From the NCBI RefSeq assembly GCF_014197535.1, contig NZ_JACIFV010000007.1, positions 124,001 to 188,000 of the forward strand: a DNA stretch of 64,000 nt, written 5' to 3'. The position numbers and the translations under genes were made by a program. The notes beneath the pieces were generated by a model. It ran no database searches and was not told where the DNA came from. It saw nothing but the letters and a program-made list of their open reading frames with translations. The stretch is from Rhizobium aethiopicum (GTDB lineage: Bacteria > Pseudomonadota > Alphaproteobacteria > Rhizobiales > Rhizobiaceae). The first letter of the stretch is position 1. Every line of letters starts with the position of its first letter. Below are positions 25,792 through 35,704 of this stretch, piece after piece.

Positions 25792-26667
25792 TCAGCCGAA
25801 ACGGAAGGGCGGCAGCCCCTCCGCATTCGCATCGAAGGCAATGACCGTGCCCGCCTCGAAACGTCCGGTGCGGTCGCTCGACAGGCTCGTGACGTAGAGG
25901 GTTCTGAGGTCAGGTCCTCCGAAGCACGGCATTGTCGGTGCTGCGACCGGCAGAATGTAGATTTCGACGATTTCGCCGTCGGCCGATATTCTGTTCAGGC
26001 GACCGGCGGAAACGCCGGCGCTCCAGTAGAATCCATTGCGATCGGTCGCCGCCCCGTCCGGCCGCCCTTGTTCCTCCGTGAAACTGCGAAGGCGGCGTCC
26101 TTCGCCGAGCTCACCCGTTGCGGGATCGAAATCGAAGGCCTGCAGAAAGCACTGCCGGCTGTCGGAGTGATACATCCGCCGGCCGTCCGGCGACCAGGCA
26201 AGGCCGTTGGAACTTGTCAGCCCCGTTGTCACCGTCCTCGTGCTGCCATCGGCGCCGACACGGAAGAGCGCCGCGTCATTCATCTGCGGCTTGGCCTCGC
26301 TGATCGAGCCGACCCAGAAATGCCCATCCGGGCCGACCTTGCCGTCGTTGAGGCGGCCATTGATGTCGCGCCCGACCGGATCACAAAGAAATTCGATATC
26401 GCCTGAGACGGGATCAAAGAGATGGACGCCCGTCTGCAGGGCAACGATGATCCTGTTGTCGCGGCAGAGCCCGAGGCTGCCGACCGCAGCCGGCATGTCG
26501 AAACGATCGACCTTGCCTTGCGGGGAAACCCGCAGAATTGCCGGCGCCAGGATGTCGACAAGCCAGAGAGCGCCGGTTTCCTCGTCCCATACCGGCGATT
26601 CACCGACCGTCAGCGGTTGCTGCAGCACGGAACGGATCTTCGGTTCAATGATGCGCGGCGCCGTCAC
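25792..26667 (-). CDS. SMP-30/gluconolactonase family protein
   Basis: The 291-residue beta-propeller has the metal-binding start (VGESPVWDEETGALWLVDI, with the first metal-ligand Glu), a conserved Asn region (LTSSNGLAWSPDGRRMYHSDS) and RPDGAATDRNG. The family hydrolyses aldonolactones and aldarolactones using a divalent metal. It overlaps the uronate dehydrogenase-like gene by 4 bases, which fits hydrolysis of the lactone made by that enzyme. The same stop-start overlap implies translational coupling. Confidence 0.88.
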   Translation of the reverse strand: MTAPRIIEPKIRSVLQQPLTVGESPVWDEETGALWLVDILAPAILRVSPQGKVDRFDMPAAVGSLGLCRDNRIIVALQTGVHLFDPVSGDIEFLCDPVGRDINGRLNDGKVGPDGHFWVGSISEAKPQMNDAALFRVGADGSTRTVTTGLTSSNGLAWSPDGRRMYHSDSRQCFLQAFDFDPATGELGEGRRLRSFTEEQGRPDGAATDRNGFYWSAGVSAGRLNRISADGEIVEIYILPVAAPTMPCFGGPDLRTLYVTSLSSDRTGRFEAGTVIAFDANAEGLPPFRFG

Positions 26668-27494
26668 GAGACCGTCTCCAGATCTTTGACCAGGCCCTCG
26701 GCATCGCGTATGCGGATGTTGCCGTCGTGATTGAATTCGCAGAAACCGCCGCCCTGGAACGCGCGGGCGACCCGCCCCTCCGCTCCGTCCTCGATACGGG
26801 CGTGATCACGCGGCCGATCCTGCGGCTGGTAGCCAAGCCGCGTCGCCAGATCGTTGTCCCACCATGTCGTGTCGGTGTCGGAAACACCGTAAACAACCGT
26901 TGCGGCGATCTGCGGATGGGTAAGGCCGATCCGCACCAGTTGCGCCAAATCCCGGGCGCTGATCCAGATCGCGATCGTGCGCTCGCTGTTGGGGTAGGTG
27001 CCGGCATTGCCGATGCGGATGGAAAGGGAGCGGATGCCCGATGTGTCGTAATAAAGCCCCGCCACCAGCTCGCCCCAGCATTTGGAAAGTCCGTAGGGAC
27101 TGTCCGGTCGCATGGGATCGAGCGGCGAGATGACCTCGCCGCGGGGATAAAAGCCGGTCGCATGGTTGCTTGAGGCGTAGACGACCCGCTCGACCTTGTT
27201 GATCCGGGCGGCCTCGTAGAGGTTGTAGGTGCCGAGCACATTCGCCTGCAATATCGCGTTGATATCAACGCCGCCCGCAAGACCGGCGAGATGAACGACA
27301 CCGTCGATGCCGCTCAGCGCAGCCGTCGTCTCGTCGAGCTTTGACAGATCGGCGCCAACGAAGCCTTCATTCTCGGCCAGATCCGCAGGCTCGTGAATAT
27401 CGACCAGGCGGAGATGCTCAACATGCTGCCGGAGAAACGGGCGCAGCAGCGTCCCGACACGTCCGGCGGCACCCGTCATGGCAATCCGTCTCAT
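26664..27494 (-). CDS. Uronate dehydrogenase-like NAD-dependent SDR
   Basis: The 276-residue extended SDR has MTGAAGRVGTLLRPFLRQ (GxxGxxG) at the start, VYASSNHATGFYP, and the catalytic YGLSKCWGE (YxxxK). The SSNH…G.YP and YG.SK..GE blocks resemble the Agrobacterium uronate dehydrogenase (Udh), which oxidises galacturonate or glucuronate to the aldarolactone. The ATG at 27494 is chosen because GGAGGAAGG precedes it; the ATG at 27509 lies inside that ribosome site. The substrate is inferred from similarity and neighbours. Confidence 0.82.
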   Translation of the reverse strand: MRRIAMTGAAGRVGTLLRPFLRQHVEHLRLVDIHEPADLAENEGFVGADLSKLDETTAALSGIDGVVHLAGLAGGVDINAILQANVLGTYNLYEAARINKVERVVYASSNHATGFYPRGEVISPLDPMRPDSPYGLSKCWGELVAGLYYDTSGIRSLSIRIGNAGTYPNSERTIAIWISARDLAQLVRIGLTHPQIAATVVYGVSDTDTTWWDNDLATRLGYQPQDRPRDHARIEDGAEGRVARAFQGGGFCEFNHDGNIRIRDAEGLVKDLETVS

Positions 27495-27515
27495 CGTCCT
27501 TCCTCCCATTGTCGC

Positions 27516-28229
27516 TCAAACCCCCTGAAACATGCGGGCGCGCGCATTCAGTATGTGTGTCTTCATCGCATCATGCGCTTCGGCTTCCCGCCGCGCGAAG
27601 ATCGCCTCCACGATGACCGCATGCTCGTCCTGAACGCTGCGGATCTGCTCCGGAGTCCGTTTCAGGCTCAGGCTTCGCGTTACGGAATGGCCGATGGCGA
27701 AATGCGGCTTGAACCATTCGCGCACGGTGATGTGAAACTGATTGCCTGTCGCCATCGCGATCGCGTCGTGCAGGGCCTGGTCTTCGTCGGCGCCGAGTTC
27801 GCCGTTCCTCAGACATTGTTCGATCGCAAGAAGCGCCTCCGTGATCCGCTCCTTGTCCGCCGGCTGCCAGTTTCGCGCTGCAAGCTCCGCAGCTTCGGCC
27901 TCGAGACCGGCGCGGAATTCGAAGAACCGCTGGACATCGGCAAGTGAGCCGACCGGAACCATTTTCAGCATCGACGAATCCGGCCGCTGCCGGACATAGG
28001 AACCGGAGCCCTTGCGGGAAACGACGAGGCCGTCGGCTCTCAGACGTTCGAGCGCTTCGCGCACAACGGGCCTCGATGCGCCAAAATCGGCGGCAAGCCT
28101 GGTCTCCGACGGCAGCCGCTCGTTGACTGGAAAATTGCCGTCCGCGATCATCCCCACGATCTTCTCGTAGATGATGTCGCTGAAGCGCGTTGCGCCCCGG
28201 TTCGAAACGGCATCGACTGCAAACGTCAT
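27516..28229 (-). CDS. GntR family regulator with FCD domain
   Basis: The 237-residue protein has a winged helix (ATRFSDIIYEKIVGMIADGNF, then LPSETRLAADFGASRPVVREALERL) and a FadR-type C-terminal domain (LEAEAAELAARNW, DEDQALHDAIAMATGN with metal-ligand positions, and the His-containing DEHAVIVEAIFARRE). It most likely senses a sugar-acid intermediate and controls both arms of the divergon. The ATG at 28229 is preferred over a TTG at 28253. It is followed by the uronate dehydrogenase-like gene after 21 bases. Confidence 0.88.
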   Translation of the reverse strand: MTFAVDAVSNRGATRFSDIIYEKIVGMIADGNFPVNERLPSETRLAADFGASRPVVREALERLRADGLVVSRKGSGSYVRQRPDSSMLKMVPVGSLADVQRFFEFRAGLEAEAAELAARNWQPADKERITEALLAIEQCLRNGELGADEDQALHDAIAMATGNQFHITVREWFKPHFAIGHSVTRSLSLKRTPEQIRSVQDEHAVIVEAIFARREAEAHDAMKTHILNARARMFQGV

Positions 28230-28580
28230 TATCGCTCTTTTCTCCCCCGCCAAGTGGCGAATCCGCCCCGTCGGCTCTTCGCCCGGCGAGCAGAAGCCGG
28301 ATATGCCTTCTCGACCGTGCGCCGGGATGGCGCCGCGCCGTCACCGGCCGCGATGCGGCCCGTATACAGCTTCTGACAGGTCTGTCTTCTTTCCCTATCC
28401 AAGGCAGGATTGCCAATGGCTTGGCGTTGTGTCTGATACGGCATGGCTATCCAATCTGTAATTATCTGTCAACTCTTGTAATCATTTGAGAACGTGTCTA
28501 TGGTTTCGTTCCGGCGCCGAGGAGGGCGCAAAACGGCAGGTCGGAAGCCCGCCTGTGCCGGCATAAAAGGGGAGGAATCA
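28230..28580. promoter_or_regulatory. Divergent control region between GntR and the rightward operon
   Basis: This 351-base region has no gene I can support. It holds GACAG-GT-CTGTC at 28375-28386, a short inverted repeat of the size bound by GntR/FadR dimers, and an AT-richer stretch near 28450-28490 where promoters would fit. The assignment to the GntR protein is a guess from position. Confidence 0.4.
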
Positions 28581-30518
28581 ATGCCCAATGAAATTCTGTC
28601 TCGCGGTGTCACCCGCCGCGCCGTTCTCGGCGGCATGGCTGGTGCTGCAGCACTGTCCATCGCCGGTCGTGCCTTCGCCGCCGGCGGCGAAGCACCTGCG
28701 CTGGCGCAACTGGTCAAAGACGGCAAACTGCCGCCGCTGGCCGAGCGCCTGCCGAAGAAGCCGATGGTGGTAACGCCGTTCGAGAAGGTCGGCACCTATG
28801 GCGGCACGTTGCGCCGCGGTCTGCGCGGTTCATCCGACCATAACGGCATTCTGCGCATGGTCGGCAACCAGAGCCTTGTGCGCTGGAACCTGGAATTCAC
28901 CGCCGTGCAGCCGAACCTCGCCGAGCGCTGGGAAGTCAGCGACGACGCGACGCAATTCACCTTCCATCTGATCGAAGGCGTGCGCTGGTCAGACGGCCAC
29001 CCGTTCACGGCCGACGACGTCGTTTTTGCGATCGAAGACTGCGTGAAGAACACCGAGCTTTACAGCGCGACGCCGGCGCAGCTTGCCGTTGCCGGCAAGC
29101 CGGTCACCGTCGAGAAGATCGACGATTATACGGTGAAATTCACCTTCGCGGCGGCCAACGCGCTTTATCTCGAAAATCTCGCCACGCCGCTCGGCCAACA
29201 TCCGACGCTCTTCCCGAAGCATTACTGCAGCCAGTTCCTGCCGAAATACAATCCCAACATCGAGGCCGATGCGAAGAAGGCGGGTGTCACCAGCTGGACG
29301 GAGCTCTTCCGCAGCCGCTGCGGCGACATCGAAATTCCGACGCGCTGGGGCAATGTCGACAAGCCGACACTCGATCCCTGGGTCGTCAAGGAGCCTTATG
29401 TCGGCGGCGCCACGCGTGTCGTCATGACCCGGAATCCCTATTTCTGGCAGGTCGATACATCTGGCAACCAGCTTCCCTACATCGATGAGATCAACTTCGG
29501 CATTTCGCAGGACGTCGAGTCGCTGATGCTGAACGTCATCTCCGGAAAGATCGACATTCAGGAACGGCACATCAGCGTGCTGGCCAACAAGCCGACGCTC
29601 TCCCAGAACATGCAGAAGGGCGATTATCGCCTGTTGACGCTCGTGCCTTCCTCCTCCCAACAGTGCCAGATCTACTTCAACATCACCCACAAAGATCCCG
29701 CCATGCGCAAGATGTTTGCGGACAAGTCGTTCCGGCAGGCGCTCTCGATCGGCATCAATCGCCCGGAACTCATCGACATCGTCTATTTCGGGCAGAGCGA
29801 GCCTTATCAGGCCGGGCCGCGTCCGACCCATCCCTGGTATCACGAGAAATATGCGCGTCAATTCACCGAATACGACGCCGACAAGGCAGGCGCGATGCTT
29901 GATCAGGCCGGCTACAAGAAGGGGCCTGACGGCTTTCGCCTGCGGCCCGACGGTCAGAAGGTGTTCTTCTCGGTCGACGTCATTCCGACGCTTTATCCCG
30001 ATCTCGTCGATGCCCTGGAACTGGTCAAGACGCATTGGTCGCAGATCGGCATCGACATGAAGGTCAATACGATCGAGCGGGCGCTCTATTATACCCGCGG
30101 CGACGACAATGCTCATGATGCGCAGGTGTGGCCGGGGCCGGGCGGTCTCGATCCGATGCTCGACCCGCGCGATTTCTTCGCCTTCCATCCGCAGGGGTCG
30201 CGTTACGCCATTCCGTGGACGCTCTGGTATACGTCCAACGGCGCGCGCGGCGAGGAGCCGCCGGAAAGCCAGAAGAAGCGCATGAAGCTGTTCGACGAAG
30301 CGCGTTCGACGGCCGATCTCGACAAGCGCGGCGCGGTCATGAAGCAGATCTTCGATATCGCTGCGGAGGAATTCGAGACCGTCGGACTTTGCCTCGCGGT
30401 CGGAGGCTTCGGCATCATCCGCAATAATCTGCGCAATGTTCCCGAGAAGCAGCCGGATAGCTGGTCGTGGCCCAATCCGGGACCTGCGATGCCGCAGCAG
30501 TTCACCTTCACGAGCTGA
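28581..30518 (+). CDS. ABC binding protein of a second dipeptide-type importer, Tat-like signal
   Basis: The 645-residue protein starts MPNEILSRGVTRRAVLGGMAG, a twin-arginine-type signal with hydrophobic core and AFA cleavage site near residue 35. The rest is family 5: AERWEVSDDATQFTFHLIEG, DGHPFTADDVVFAIEDC, FRQALSIGINRPELIDIV. It is longer than most family 5 proteins (500-550). GGGGAGGAAT precedes the ATG; upstream in-frame starts lack a site. It is followed by a strong hairpin and then the permease genes. Confidence 0.88.
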   Translation: MPNEILSRGVTRRAVLGGMAGAAALSIAGRAFAAGGEAPALAQLVKDGKLPPLAERLPKKPMVVTPFEKVGTYGGTLRRGLRGSSDHNGILRMVGNQSLVRWNLEFTAVQPNLAERWEVSDDATQFTFHLIEGVRWSDGHPFTADDVVFAIEDCVKNTELYSATPAQLAVAGKPVTVEKIDDYTVKFTFAAANALYLENLATPLGQHPTLFPKHYCSQFLPKYNPNIEADAKKAGVTSWTELFRSRCGDIEIPTRWGNVDKPTLDPWVVKEPYVGGATRVVMTRNPYFWQVDTSGNQLPYIDEINFGISQDVESLMLNVISGKIDIQERHISVLANKPTLSQNMQKGDYRLLTLVPSSSQQCQIYFNITHKDPAMRKMFADKSFRQALSIGINRPELIDIVYFGQSEPYQAGPRPTHPWYHEKYARQFTEYDADKAGAMLDQAGYKKGPDGFRLRPDGQKVFFSVDVIPTLYPDLVDALELVKTHWSQIGIDMKVNTIERALYYTRGDDNAHDAQVWPGPGGLDPMLDPRDFFAFHPQGSRYAIPWTLWYTSNGARGEEPPESQKKRMKLFDEARSTADLDKRGAVMKQIFDIAAEEFETVGLCLAVGGFGIIRNNLRNVPEKQPDSWSWPNPGPAMPQQFTFTS

Positions 30519-30527
30519 TTTTGATCG

Positions 30528-30557
30528 AGCGCCGTACCGACGGTACGGCGCTTTCTT
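30528..30557 (+). terminator. Rho-independent-type hairpin after the binding-protein gene
   Basis: AGCGCCGTACC (30528-30538), loop GAC, GGTACGGCGCT (30542-30552) make a perfect 11-bp stem 10 bases after the stop, followed by TTCTT. It lies inside the operon, 62 bases before the permease gene, so it probably tunes expression of the transporter relative to the binding protein. Confidence 0.7.
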
Positions 30558-30619
30558 CGGTTCGCCTTCCGATGCCTTGCCGGCGATGAGAGCCGGTTAG
30601 GCCCGGAGGGCGGTACTCA

Positions 30620-31621
30620 ATGCAAGAGGCGCCCATGCTGGTCTTTATCGCCAAACGCTTGCTGTGGATGATTCCATCGCTCTTTGCCGTCAGCTTCCTC
30701 GCTTTCGTGCTGATCCAGCTGCCGCCGGGCGACTATGTCACGACCTATATTGCGACGCTGGCGGCCTCCAACGAAATCGTCGATCAGAATACCGCGGCAC
30801 AATTGCGCGAACGCTTCGGACTCGATGACCCGATGCTCATCCAATATTTCAAATGGATCTGGGGCATCCTCTCGCGCGGCGACTTCGGCATTTCCTTCGA
30901 ATGGCAGCAGCCGGTGTCGGATCTGATCTGGGAGCGTATGGCGCTGACCCTCGTCCTGGCTCTCTCGACATTGATCGCCACCTGGGCAATCGCGCTGCCG
31001 ATCGGTGTCTTTTCCGCCGTGCGCAAATACTCGATCGGCGACTATTTCTTCACCGCCTTCACCTTTTTCGGTCTGGCCGTTCCGTCCTTCCTGCTGGCGC
31101 TGGTGCTGATGTATATCGCGGCGGTCGAATTCGGCCAGGACGTCGGGGGATTGTTTTCGCCGCAGTATGAGAATGCGCCCTGGAGCTTTGCCAAGATGGG
31201 CGATCTCTTCTCGCATCTCTGGCTTCCCGTCATCATCCTTGCCGTCTCCTCGACGGCGAGCCTCATCCGCGTCATGCGCGCAAACATGCTCGACGAGCTG
31301 CCGAAGCCTTACGTGACGACGGCACGGGCAAAGGGGCTCTCGGAATTCCGCCTGCTGATGAAATATCCGATGATGATCGCGCTCAATCCGTTCATCTCGA
31401 CGATTGCCTGGCTACTGCCCAATCTCATCTCCGGCTCGGTCGTCGTCGCCATCGTCCTCAACCTGCCGACGGCAGCCCCATTGCTGCTGCAGGCGCTGAT
31501 GGCTCAGGACATGTATCTGGCAGGCGCCTTCGTTCTGCTCATCTGCGCGCTGACGCTGATAGGCTCTCTGATCAGCGACATCCTGCTTGCGCTGGTCGAT
31601 CCCCGCATCCGGTTGGAATAG
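30620..31621 (+). CDS. Dipeptide-type ABC permease (DppB-like), second system
   Basis: The 333-residue B-type permease has a first helix at residues 10-35, a periplasmic loop (LPPGDYVTTYIATLA…), and the EAA region (KPYVTTARAKGLSEFRLLMKYP) ending NLPTAAPLLLQALMAQDMYLAG, where the more usual ETVF..PG motif is degenerate. GGAGGG lies 9 bases before the ATG. It is 10 bases before the next permease gene. Confidence 0.88.
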   Translation: MQEAPMLVFIAKRLLWMIPSLFAVSFLAFVLIQLPPGDYVTTYIATLAASNEIVDQNTAAQLRERFGLDDPMLIQYFKWIWGILSRGDFGISFEWQQPVSDLIWERMALTLVLALSTLIATWAIALPIGVFSAVRKYSIGDYFFTAFTFFGLAVPSFLLALVLMYIAAVEFGQDVGGLFSPQYENAPWSFAKMGDLFSHLWLPVIILAVSSTASLIRVMRANMLDELPKPYVTTARAKGLSEFRLLMKYPMMIALNPFISTIAWLLPNLISGSVVVAIVLNLPTAAPLLLQALMAQDMYLAGAFVLLICALTLIGSLISDILLALVDPRIRLE

Positions 31622-31630
31622 GAGCCCGAT

Positions 31631-32752
31631 ATGGCCGACATCGCCGTCACAAACATTCAGCCGGACCGCGCCGCCGTCGCATCGCAGTGGCAGCTGATCT
31701 GGTGGGCTTTCCGCCGCCACAAGCTGGCCATGGTGGCGCTCGTCGTCACCGTGATGATGTACATCGTTGCCCTGGTTCCGGGCTTCTTCGCCATCAACGA
31801 TCCGAACCTGCAAAATGCGCGGGCGACCTTTCATCCGCCGCAGCAGTTGCACCTGATCGATACTGAGAACGGATTTTCCTTCGGTCCGCACTATTATCCG
31901 ATGAAGCTGACCCGCGATCCGGAAACGCTTGCCGCCATCTTCAAGGAAGACACGACGAAGCGCGTCGACGTCCAGTTCTTCGGGCGCGGCTATGAATATT
32001 CCGTGTTCGGCCTGTTCAACACCAACATCCATCTGATCGCCTCGCCCGACAAGACGACGCCGCTGCTTCTCTTCGGCGCCGACCGGCTTGGGCGCGATGT
32101 CTTCAGCCGGACGGTGCAGGGTTCGCAGGTTTCGCTGTCGATCGGCCTGGTCGGCGTCTTCCTGTCATTGATGCTCGGCATCGTGATCGGCGGCATCTCC
32201 GGATATTACGGCGGCCGCATCGATTTTTTCATGCAGCGGGTAATCGACTTCGTGCTGTCGCTGCCGACAATCCCGATCTGGCTCGCCATGGCTGCCGCCC
32301 TGCCGCAGGATTGGCCGGCGACGCTGCAATATATGATGATTACGATCATCCTGTCGCTGACCGGCTGGGCCCAGCTTGCCCGGGTCGTTCGTGGTCGTTT
32401 CCTGTCGTTGCGCACCGAGGAATTCGTCGCCGCCGCCAGGCTGGATGGCGTTCGCGAAGGCCGCATCATCTTTCGCCACATGCTGCCGAGCTTCGCCAGC
32501 CACATCATCGCGTCGATCACGCTTGCTGTGCCGGCGATGATCCTTGCCGAAACCTCGCTTTCCTTCCTTGGGCTCGGGCTGCAGCCGCCGACCATTTCCT
32601 GGGGCGTGCTGTTGCGCGAGGCACAGAACATTCGCTCGATCGCCACGGCGCCCTGGCTCTTCCTGCCGGGCTGCGCGGTCGTGGTCGCCGTCATGGCGCT
32701 CAATCTCCTCGGCGACGGTCTGCGCGACGCAGCCGACCCCTACAACAAATGA
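31631..32752 (+). CDS. Dipeptide-type ABC permease (DppC-like), second system
   Basis: The 373-residue C-type permease begins with a long soluble N-terminus, a first helix (LAMVALVVTVMMYIVALVPGF), a roughly 100-residue periplasmic stretch, then LFGADRLGRDVFSRTVQGSQ (GxDxxGRDxxSR) and the EAA region (LRTEEFVAAARLDGVREGRI). It pairs with the preceding B-type permease. Its extra periplasmic region is longer than in classical DppC and is seen in some sugar-oligomer importers of this class. Confidence 0.88.
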   Translation: MADIAVTNIQPDRAAVASQWQLIWWAFRRHKLAMVALVVTVMMYIVALVPGFFAINDPNLQNARATFHPPQQLHLIDTENGFSFGPHYYPMKLTRDPETLAAIFKEDTTKRVDVQFFGRGYEYSVFGLFNTNIHLIASPDKTTPLLLFGADRLGRDVFSRTVQGSQVSLSIGLVGVFLSLMLGIVIGGISGYYGGRIDFFMQRVIDFVLSLPTIPIWLAMAAALPQDWPATLQYMMITIILSLTGWAQLARVVRGRFLSLRTEEFVAAARLDGVREGRIIFRHMLPSFASHIIASITLAVPAMILAETSLSFLGLGLQPPTISWGVLLREAQNIRSIATAPWLFLPGCAVVVAVMALNLLGDGLRDAADPYNK

Positions 32753-32759
32753 GGCCGGC

Positions 32760-34481
32760 ATGACCGACATCGTTTCCATTGCCGGCAGGCCGCTGCTCGA
32801 GGTGAAGAACCTCACCGTCGAATTCCCGCTGCGCACCGGCGTCTTTCGCGCCGTCAGCGACCTGTCCTTTACAATCGCGCCGGGCAAGACGCTCTGCGTG
32901 GTCGGTGAAAGCGGATCCGGAAAGTCGGTGACGGCGCGCTCGATCCTGCAGATTGTCGACGCGCCCGGCCGCATTGCCGGCGGTTCGATCACATTGAACC
33001 ACCCGAAGGGCGGCTCGATCGACCTGACCAGCCTCAATCCGCGCGGACGCCAGATCCGGGCGATCCGCGGCCGCGATATCGCGATGATCTTCCAGGAGCC
33101 GATGTCGTCGCTGTCGCCCATCCACACCGTCGGCAACCAGATCATCGAGGCGCTTCGCCTTCACACCAGGATGAGCAAGGCGGAAGCGCGCGCCGAAGCC
33201 ATATCGCTGCTCAAACAGGTTGAAATTCCCGCGCCGGAAAAGGCGCTGGATCGATATGCCTTCCAATATTCCGGCGGCATGCGCCAGCGCGCGATGATCG
33301 CCATGGCGCTCGCCTGCAAGCCGCAGCTGCTGATCGCCGACGAGCCGACCACGGCGCTCGACGTGACGACACAGGCCGAAATTCTCGACCTGATCGCCCG
33401 GCTGCAGAAGGCCAACGGCATGGCCGTTCTCTTCATTACGCATGATATGGGCGTCGTGGCGCAGATCGCTGACGATGTGCTTGTGATGCACAATGGCGTC
33501 GCCAAGGAATATGCGCCGGTCGAGCAGATCTTTCACGCCCCGAAAGACGACTATACCCGCATGTTGATCGGTTCGGTGCTGAAGCTGGAGCAGAAGGCCG
33601 AGATTCGCCTGGCGCGCGCGCCGCTGGACAGGACGGCGGCGCCGATCCTGGAATTGCGTAATCTTTCGATGGACTTCGGCGAGGTAAAAGCACTCGACGA
33701 CGTCTCCATTTCGCTTTTGCCGGGCGAAACTCTTGGCATCGTCGGCGAAAGCGGATCCGGCAAGACGACGATGGGCCGCTCGATCATGCGGCTGCTCGAT
33801 CCAACCGCCGGTGAAATCCTCTATCGCCGGGCTGATGGCGGCATCATCGACCTGGCAACGGCAAAAGGCCAGACGCTTGCCGCCGCGCGCCGCGAATTGC
33901 GCATGGTGTTCCAGGATCCCTTCGGCTCCCTCAATCCACGCATGACCGTCTCCCAGATCATCGGCGAGCCGCTGCTGGTCAACGGCATCGCCAAGGGGAG
34001 GGCACTGGATGAGCGCGTCTGCCATCTGATGGAGCAGGTCGGCCTTGATCCCAGGGCGCGCGAACGTTATCCGCACGCCTTCTCCGGCGGCCAGCGCCAG
34101 CGCATCGGCATCGCCCGCGCCATCACCCTCAATCCGCGCGTCATCGTCGCCGATGAGGCGACGTCGGCGCTCGACGTCTCCGTACGCTCGCAGGTGCTCG
34201 ATCTCCTGATGCGCCTGCAGGACGAACTCGGGCTCGCCTATATCTTCATCAGCCACGACATCGGTGTCATCCGCTACATGTGCGACCGCGTCGGCGTCAT
34301 GTATAAGGGCCAGCTCGTCGAAATCGGCGAGGCGGAGAAGGTCTGCCGCACGCCCGAACATGCTTACACGCAAGCGCTGATATCGGCCATTCCGCGCCCC
34401 GATCCACGTGACCGCGACCGTTCGCGGCGCTTCCGCTATGTCGCTCCCGACACTCTGAAGAACGGGAGCGGTCAGCGATGA
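32760..34481 (+). CDS. Fused double ABC ATPase of the second dipeptide-type importer
   Basis: The 573-residue protein holds two ATPases, DppD-like (residues 8-275) and DppF-like (300-550). The first has [25 protein letters not shown] and LLIADEPTTALDV; the second has GESGSGKTTMGRSIM, FSGGQRQRIGIARAI and VIVADEATSALDVS. Its ATG is 8 bases after the permease stop. It replaces the two separate ATPases seen in the leftward system. Its stop overlaps the next gene's ATG by 4 bases. Confidence 0.92.
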   Translation: MTDIVSIAGRPLLEVKNLTVEFPLRTGVFRAVSDLSFTIAPGKTLCVVGESGSGKSVTARSILQIVDAPGRIAGGSITLNHPKGGSIDLTSLNPRGRQIRAIRGRDIAMIFQEPMSSLSPIHTVGNQIIEALRLHTRMSKAEARAEAISLLKQVEIPAPEKALDRYAFQYSGGMRQRAMIAMALACKPQLLIADEPTTALDVTTQAEILDLIARLQKANGMAVLFITHDMGVVAQIADDVLVMHNGVAKEYAPVEQIFHAPKDDYTRMLIGSVLKLEQKAEIRLARAPLDRTAAPILELRNLSMDFGEVKALDDVSISLLPGETLGIVGESGSGKTTMGRSIMRLLDPTAGEILYRRADGGIIDLATAKGQTLAAARRELRMVFQDPFGSLNPRMTVSQIIGEPLLVNGIAKGRALDERVCHLMEQVGLDPRARERYPHAFSGGQRQRIGIARAITLNPRVIVADEATSALDVSVRSQVLDLLMRLQDELGLAYIFISHDIGVIRYMCDRVGVMYKGQLVEIGEAEKVCRTPEHAYTQALISAIPRPDPRDRDRSRRFRYVAPDTLKNGSGQR

Positions 34482-35695
34482 AGATCACCGGCATCAGAAC
34501 GTTTCTCATGCACGCCGGTCAGCCAGACCCTTCGAAAGGGGCTTCGGATGAGCGGTCGGGAGACGGTGCATCCACGCAGCTGCGCGGCACGAGGAATTGG
34601 CTGTTTTTGAAGATCGATACCGATGAAGGCATCACCGGCATCGGCGAATGCTCCGGCTGGCCGCGCGTGATCGAGACGGCGATCCATGATCTGGCGCCGC
34701 TCCTGATCGGCGAAGATCCGGCCCATATCGAACGCCTGTGGCAGAAGTTGCATATCGCAATGATGGGTCACGGCATGCTCGGCACTGTCGGAGGCGGCGC
34801 GATGACCGGCATCGACATGGCGCTCTGGGACATCAAGGGCAAGGCGCTCGGCGTGCCGGTCTGGATGTTGCTCGGCGGCAAGGTGCGCGACAGGATCCCG
34901 ATCTATTCGCATGCCAATACGCCCGAACGTGCGCTTGCGATCAAGCAGCGCGGCATAACGGCGATCAAGTGCGGTGGCGTGGTCGATCCGGTTCGCAAGG
35001 TCGCAGCGCTGCGCGAGGCGGTCGGCGACGATATGGACATCGCCATCGACCTGCACGGGCCGCCATGGCTGACCCCGGCGGACGCCTGCCGGCTGGTGCG
35101 GGCGCTCGAACCCTATGAACTGATGTGGGTGGAAGATCCGATCGCGCCCGACAATCTCGAAGGCTACAAGCGCATTCGCGACGCCGCTCATGTGCCGCTT
35201 GCCGCCGGCGAACGCTCGGCAACGATCTTTGGCGAGCGCGAGCTCATCGAACGAGAGCTGGTCGATGTCATTCAGCCCGATACCGGCCGGGCCGGCGGCA
35301 TCACTCAGATGAAGAAGATCGCGGCCATGGCCGAAGCCCATCACATCCAGATTGCACTGCATTCGGGTTCGCTCGGACCGGTGGCGGAATATGCGGCCCT
35401 GCGTCTGCTTGCGGCCATTCCGAACGCGCTCATCCTTGAGCGGCTGGACGACGACTGGGACGGCCGCCGCCGGACGATCGTGCCGCATCCCGAGCAGGTC
35501 GACGGGCTGATCGCCGTTCCCGATGCCCCCGGGCTCGGCTGCGATATCGACGAGGAATTCGTCGCCCGCTTTCCGAGCGGCGGCAACGTCTCCGTTCCCG
35601 TGCCGGAGGCCGCCGGTTCCTACAATCCCGGAACCTACAACGAGCATCTCTACGTGCAGACGCGCGTGGCGCGCCGCAGTTATTTCAATCTCTAG
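34478..35695 (+). CDS. Mandelate racemase/muconate lactonizing family dehydratase
   Basis: The 405-residue enolase-superfamily protein has an N-terminal capping domain (WLFLKIDTDEGITGIGECSG) and a barrel with DIDLHGPPWLTPADACRLV, MWVEDPIAPDN, LAAGERSATIF and a catalytic-His region (IQIALHSGSLGPVAEY). The Asp-Glu-Glu metal ligands are present. It resembles galactonate dehydratase-like acid-sugar dehydratases. In this operon it probably dehydrates an aldarate or aldonate, or cycloisomerises a lactone. It overlaps the ATPase gene by 4 bases (ATGA). Confidence 0.88.
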   Translation: MKITGIRTFLMHAGQPDPSKGASDERSGDGASTQLRGTRNWLFLKIDTDEGITGIGECSGWPRVIETAIHDLAPLLIGEDPAHIERLWQKLHIAMMGHGMLGTVGGGAMTGIDMALWDIKGKALGVPVWMLLGGKVRDRIPIYSHANTPERALAIKQRGITAIKCGGVVDPVRKVAALREAVGDDMDIAIDLHGPPWLTPADACRLVRALEPYELMWVEDPIAPDNLEGYKRIRDAAHVPLAAGERSATIFGERELIERELVDVIQPDTGRAGGITQMKKIAAMAEAHHIQIALHSGSLGPVAEYAALRLLAAIPNALILERLDDDWDGRRRTIVPHPEQVDGLIAVPDAPGLGCDIDEEFVARFPSGGNVSVPVPEAAGSYNPGTYNEHLYVQTRVARRSYFNL

Positions 35696-35704
35696 AAGGA
35701 CAGA

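Noticed and set aside
28989..30188. Minus-strand open frame of 399 codons
   Set aside because: Antisense to the second dipeptide-type binding-protein gene.
32700..34373. Minus-strand open frame of 557 codons
   Set aside because: It mirrors the fused ABC ATPase gene and shows no protein family features.
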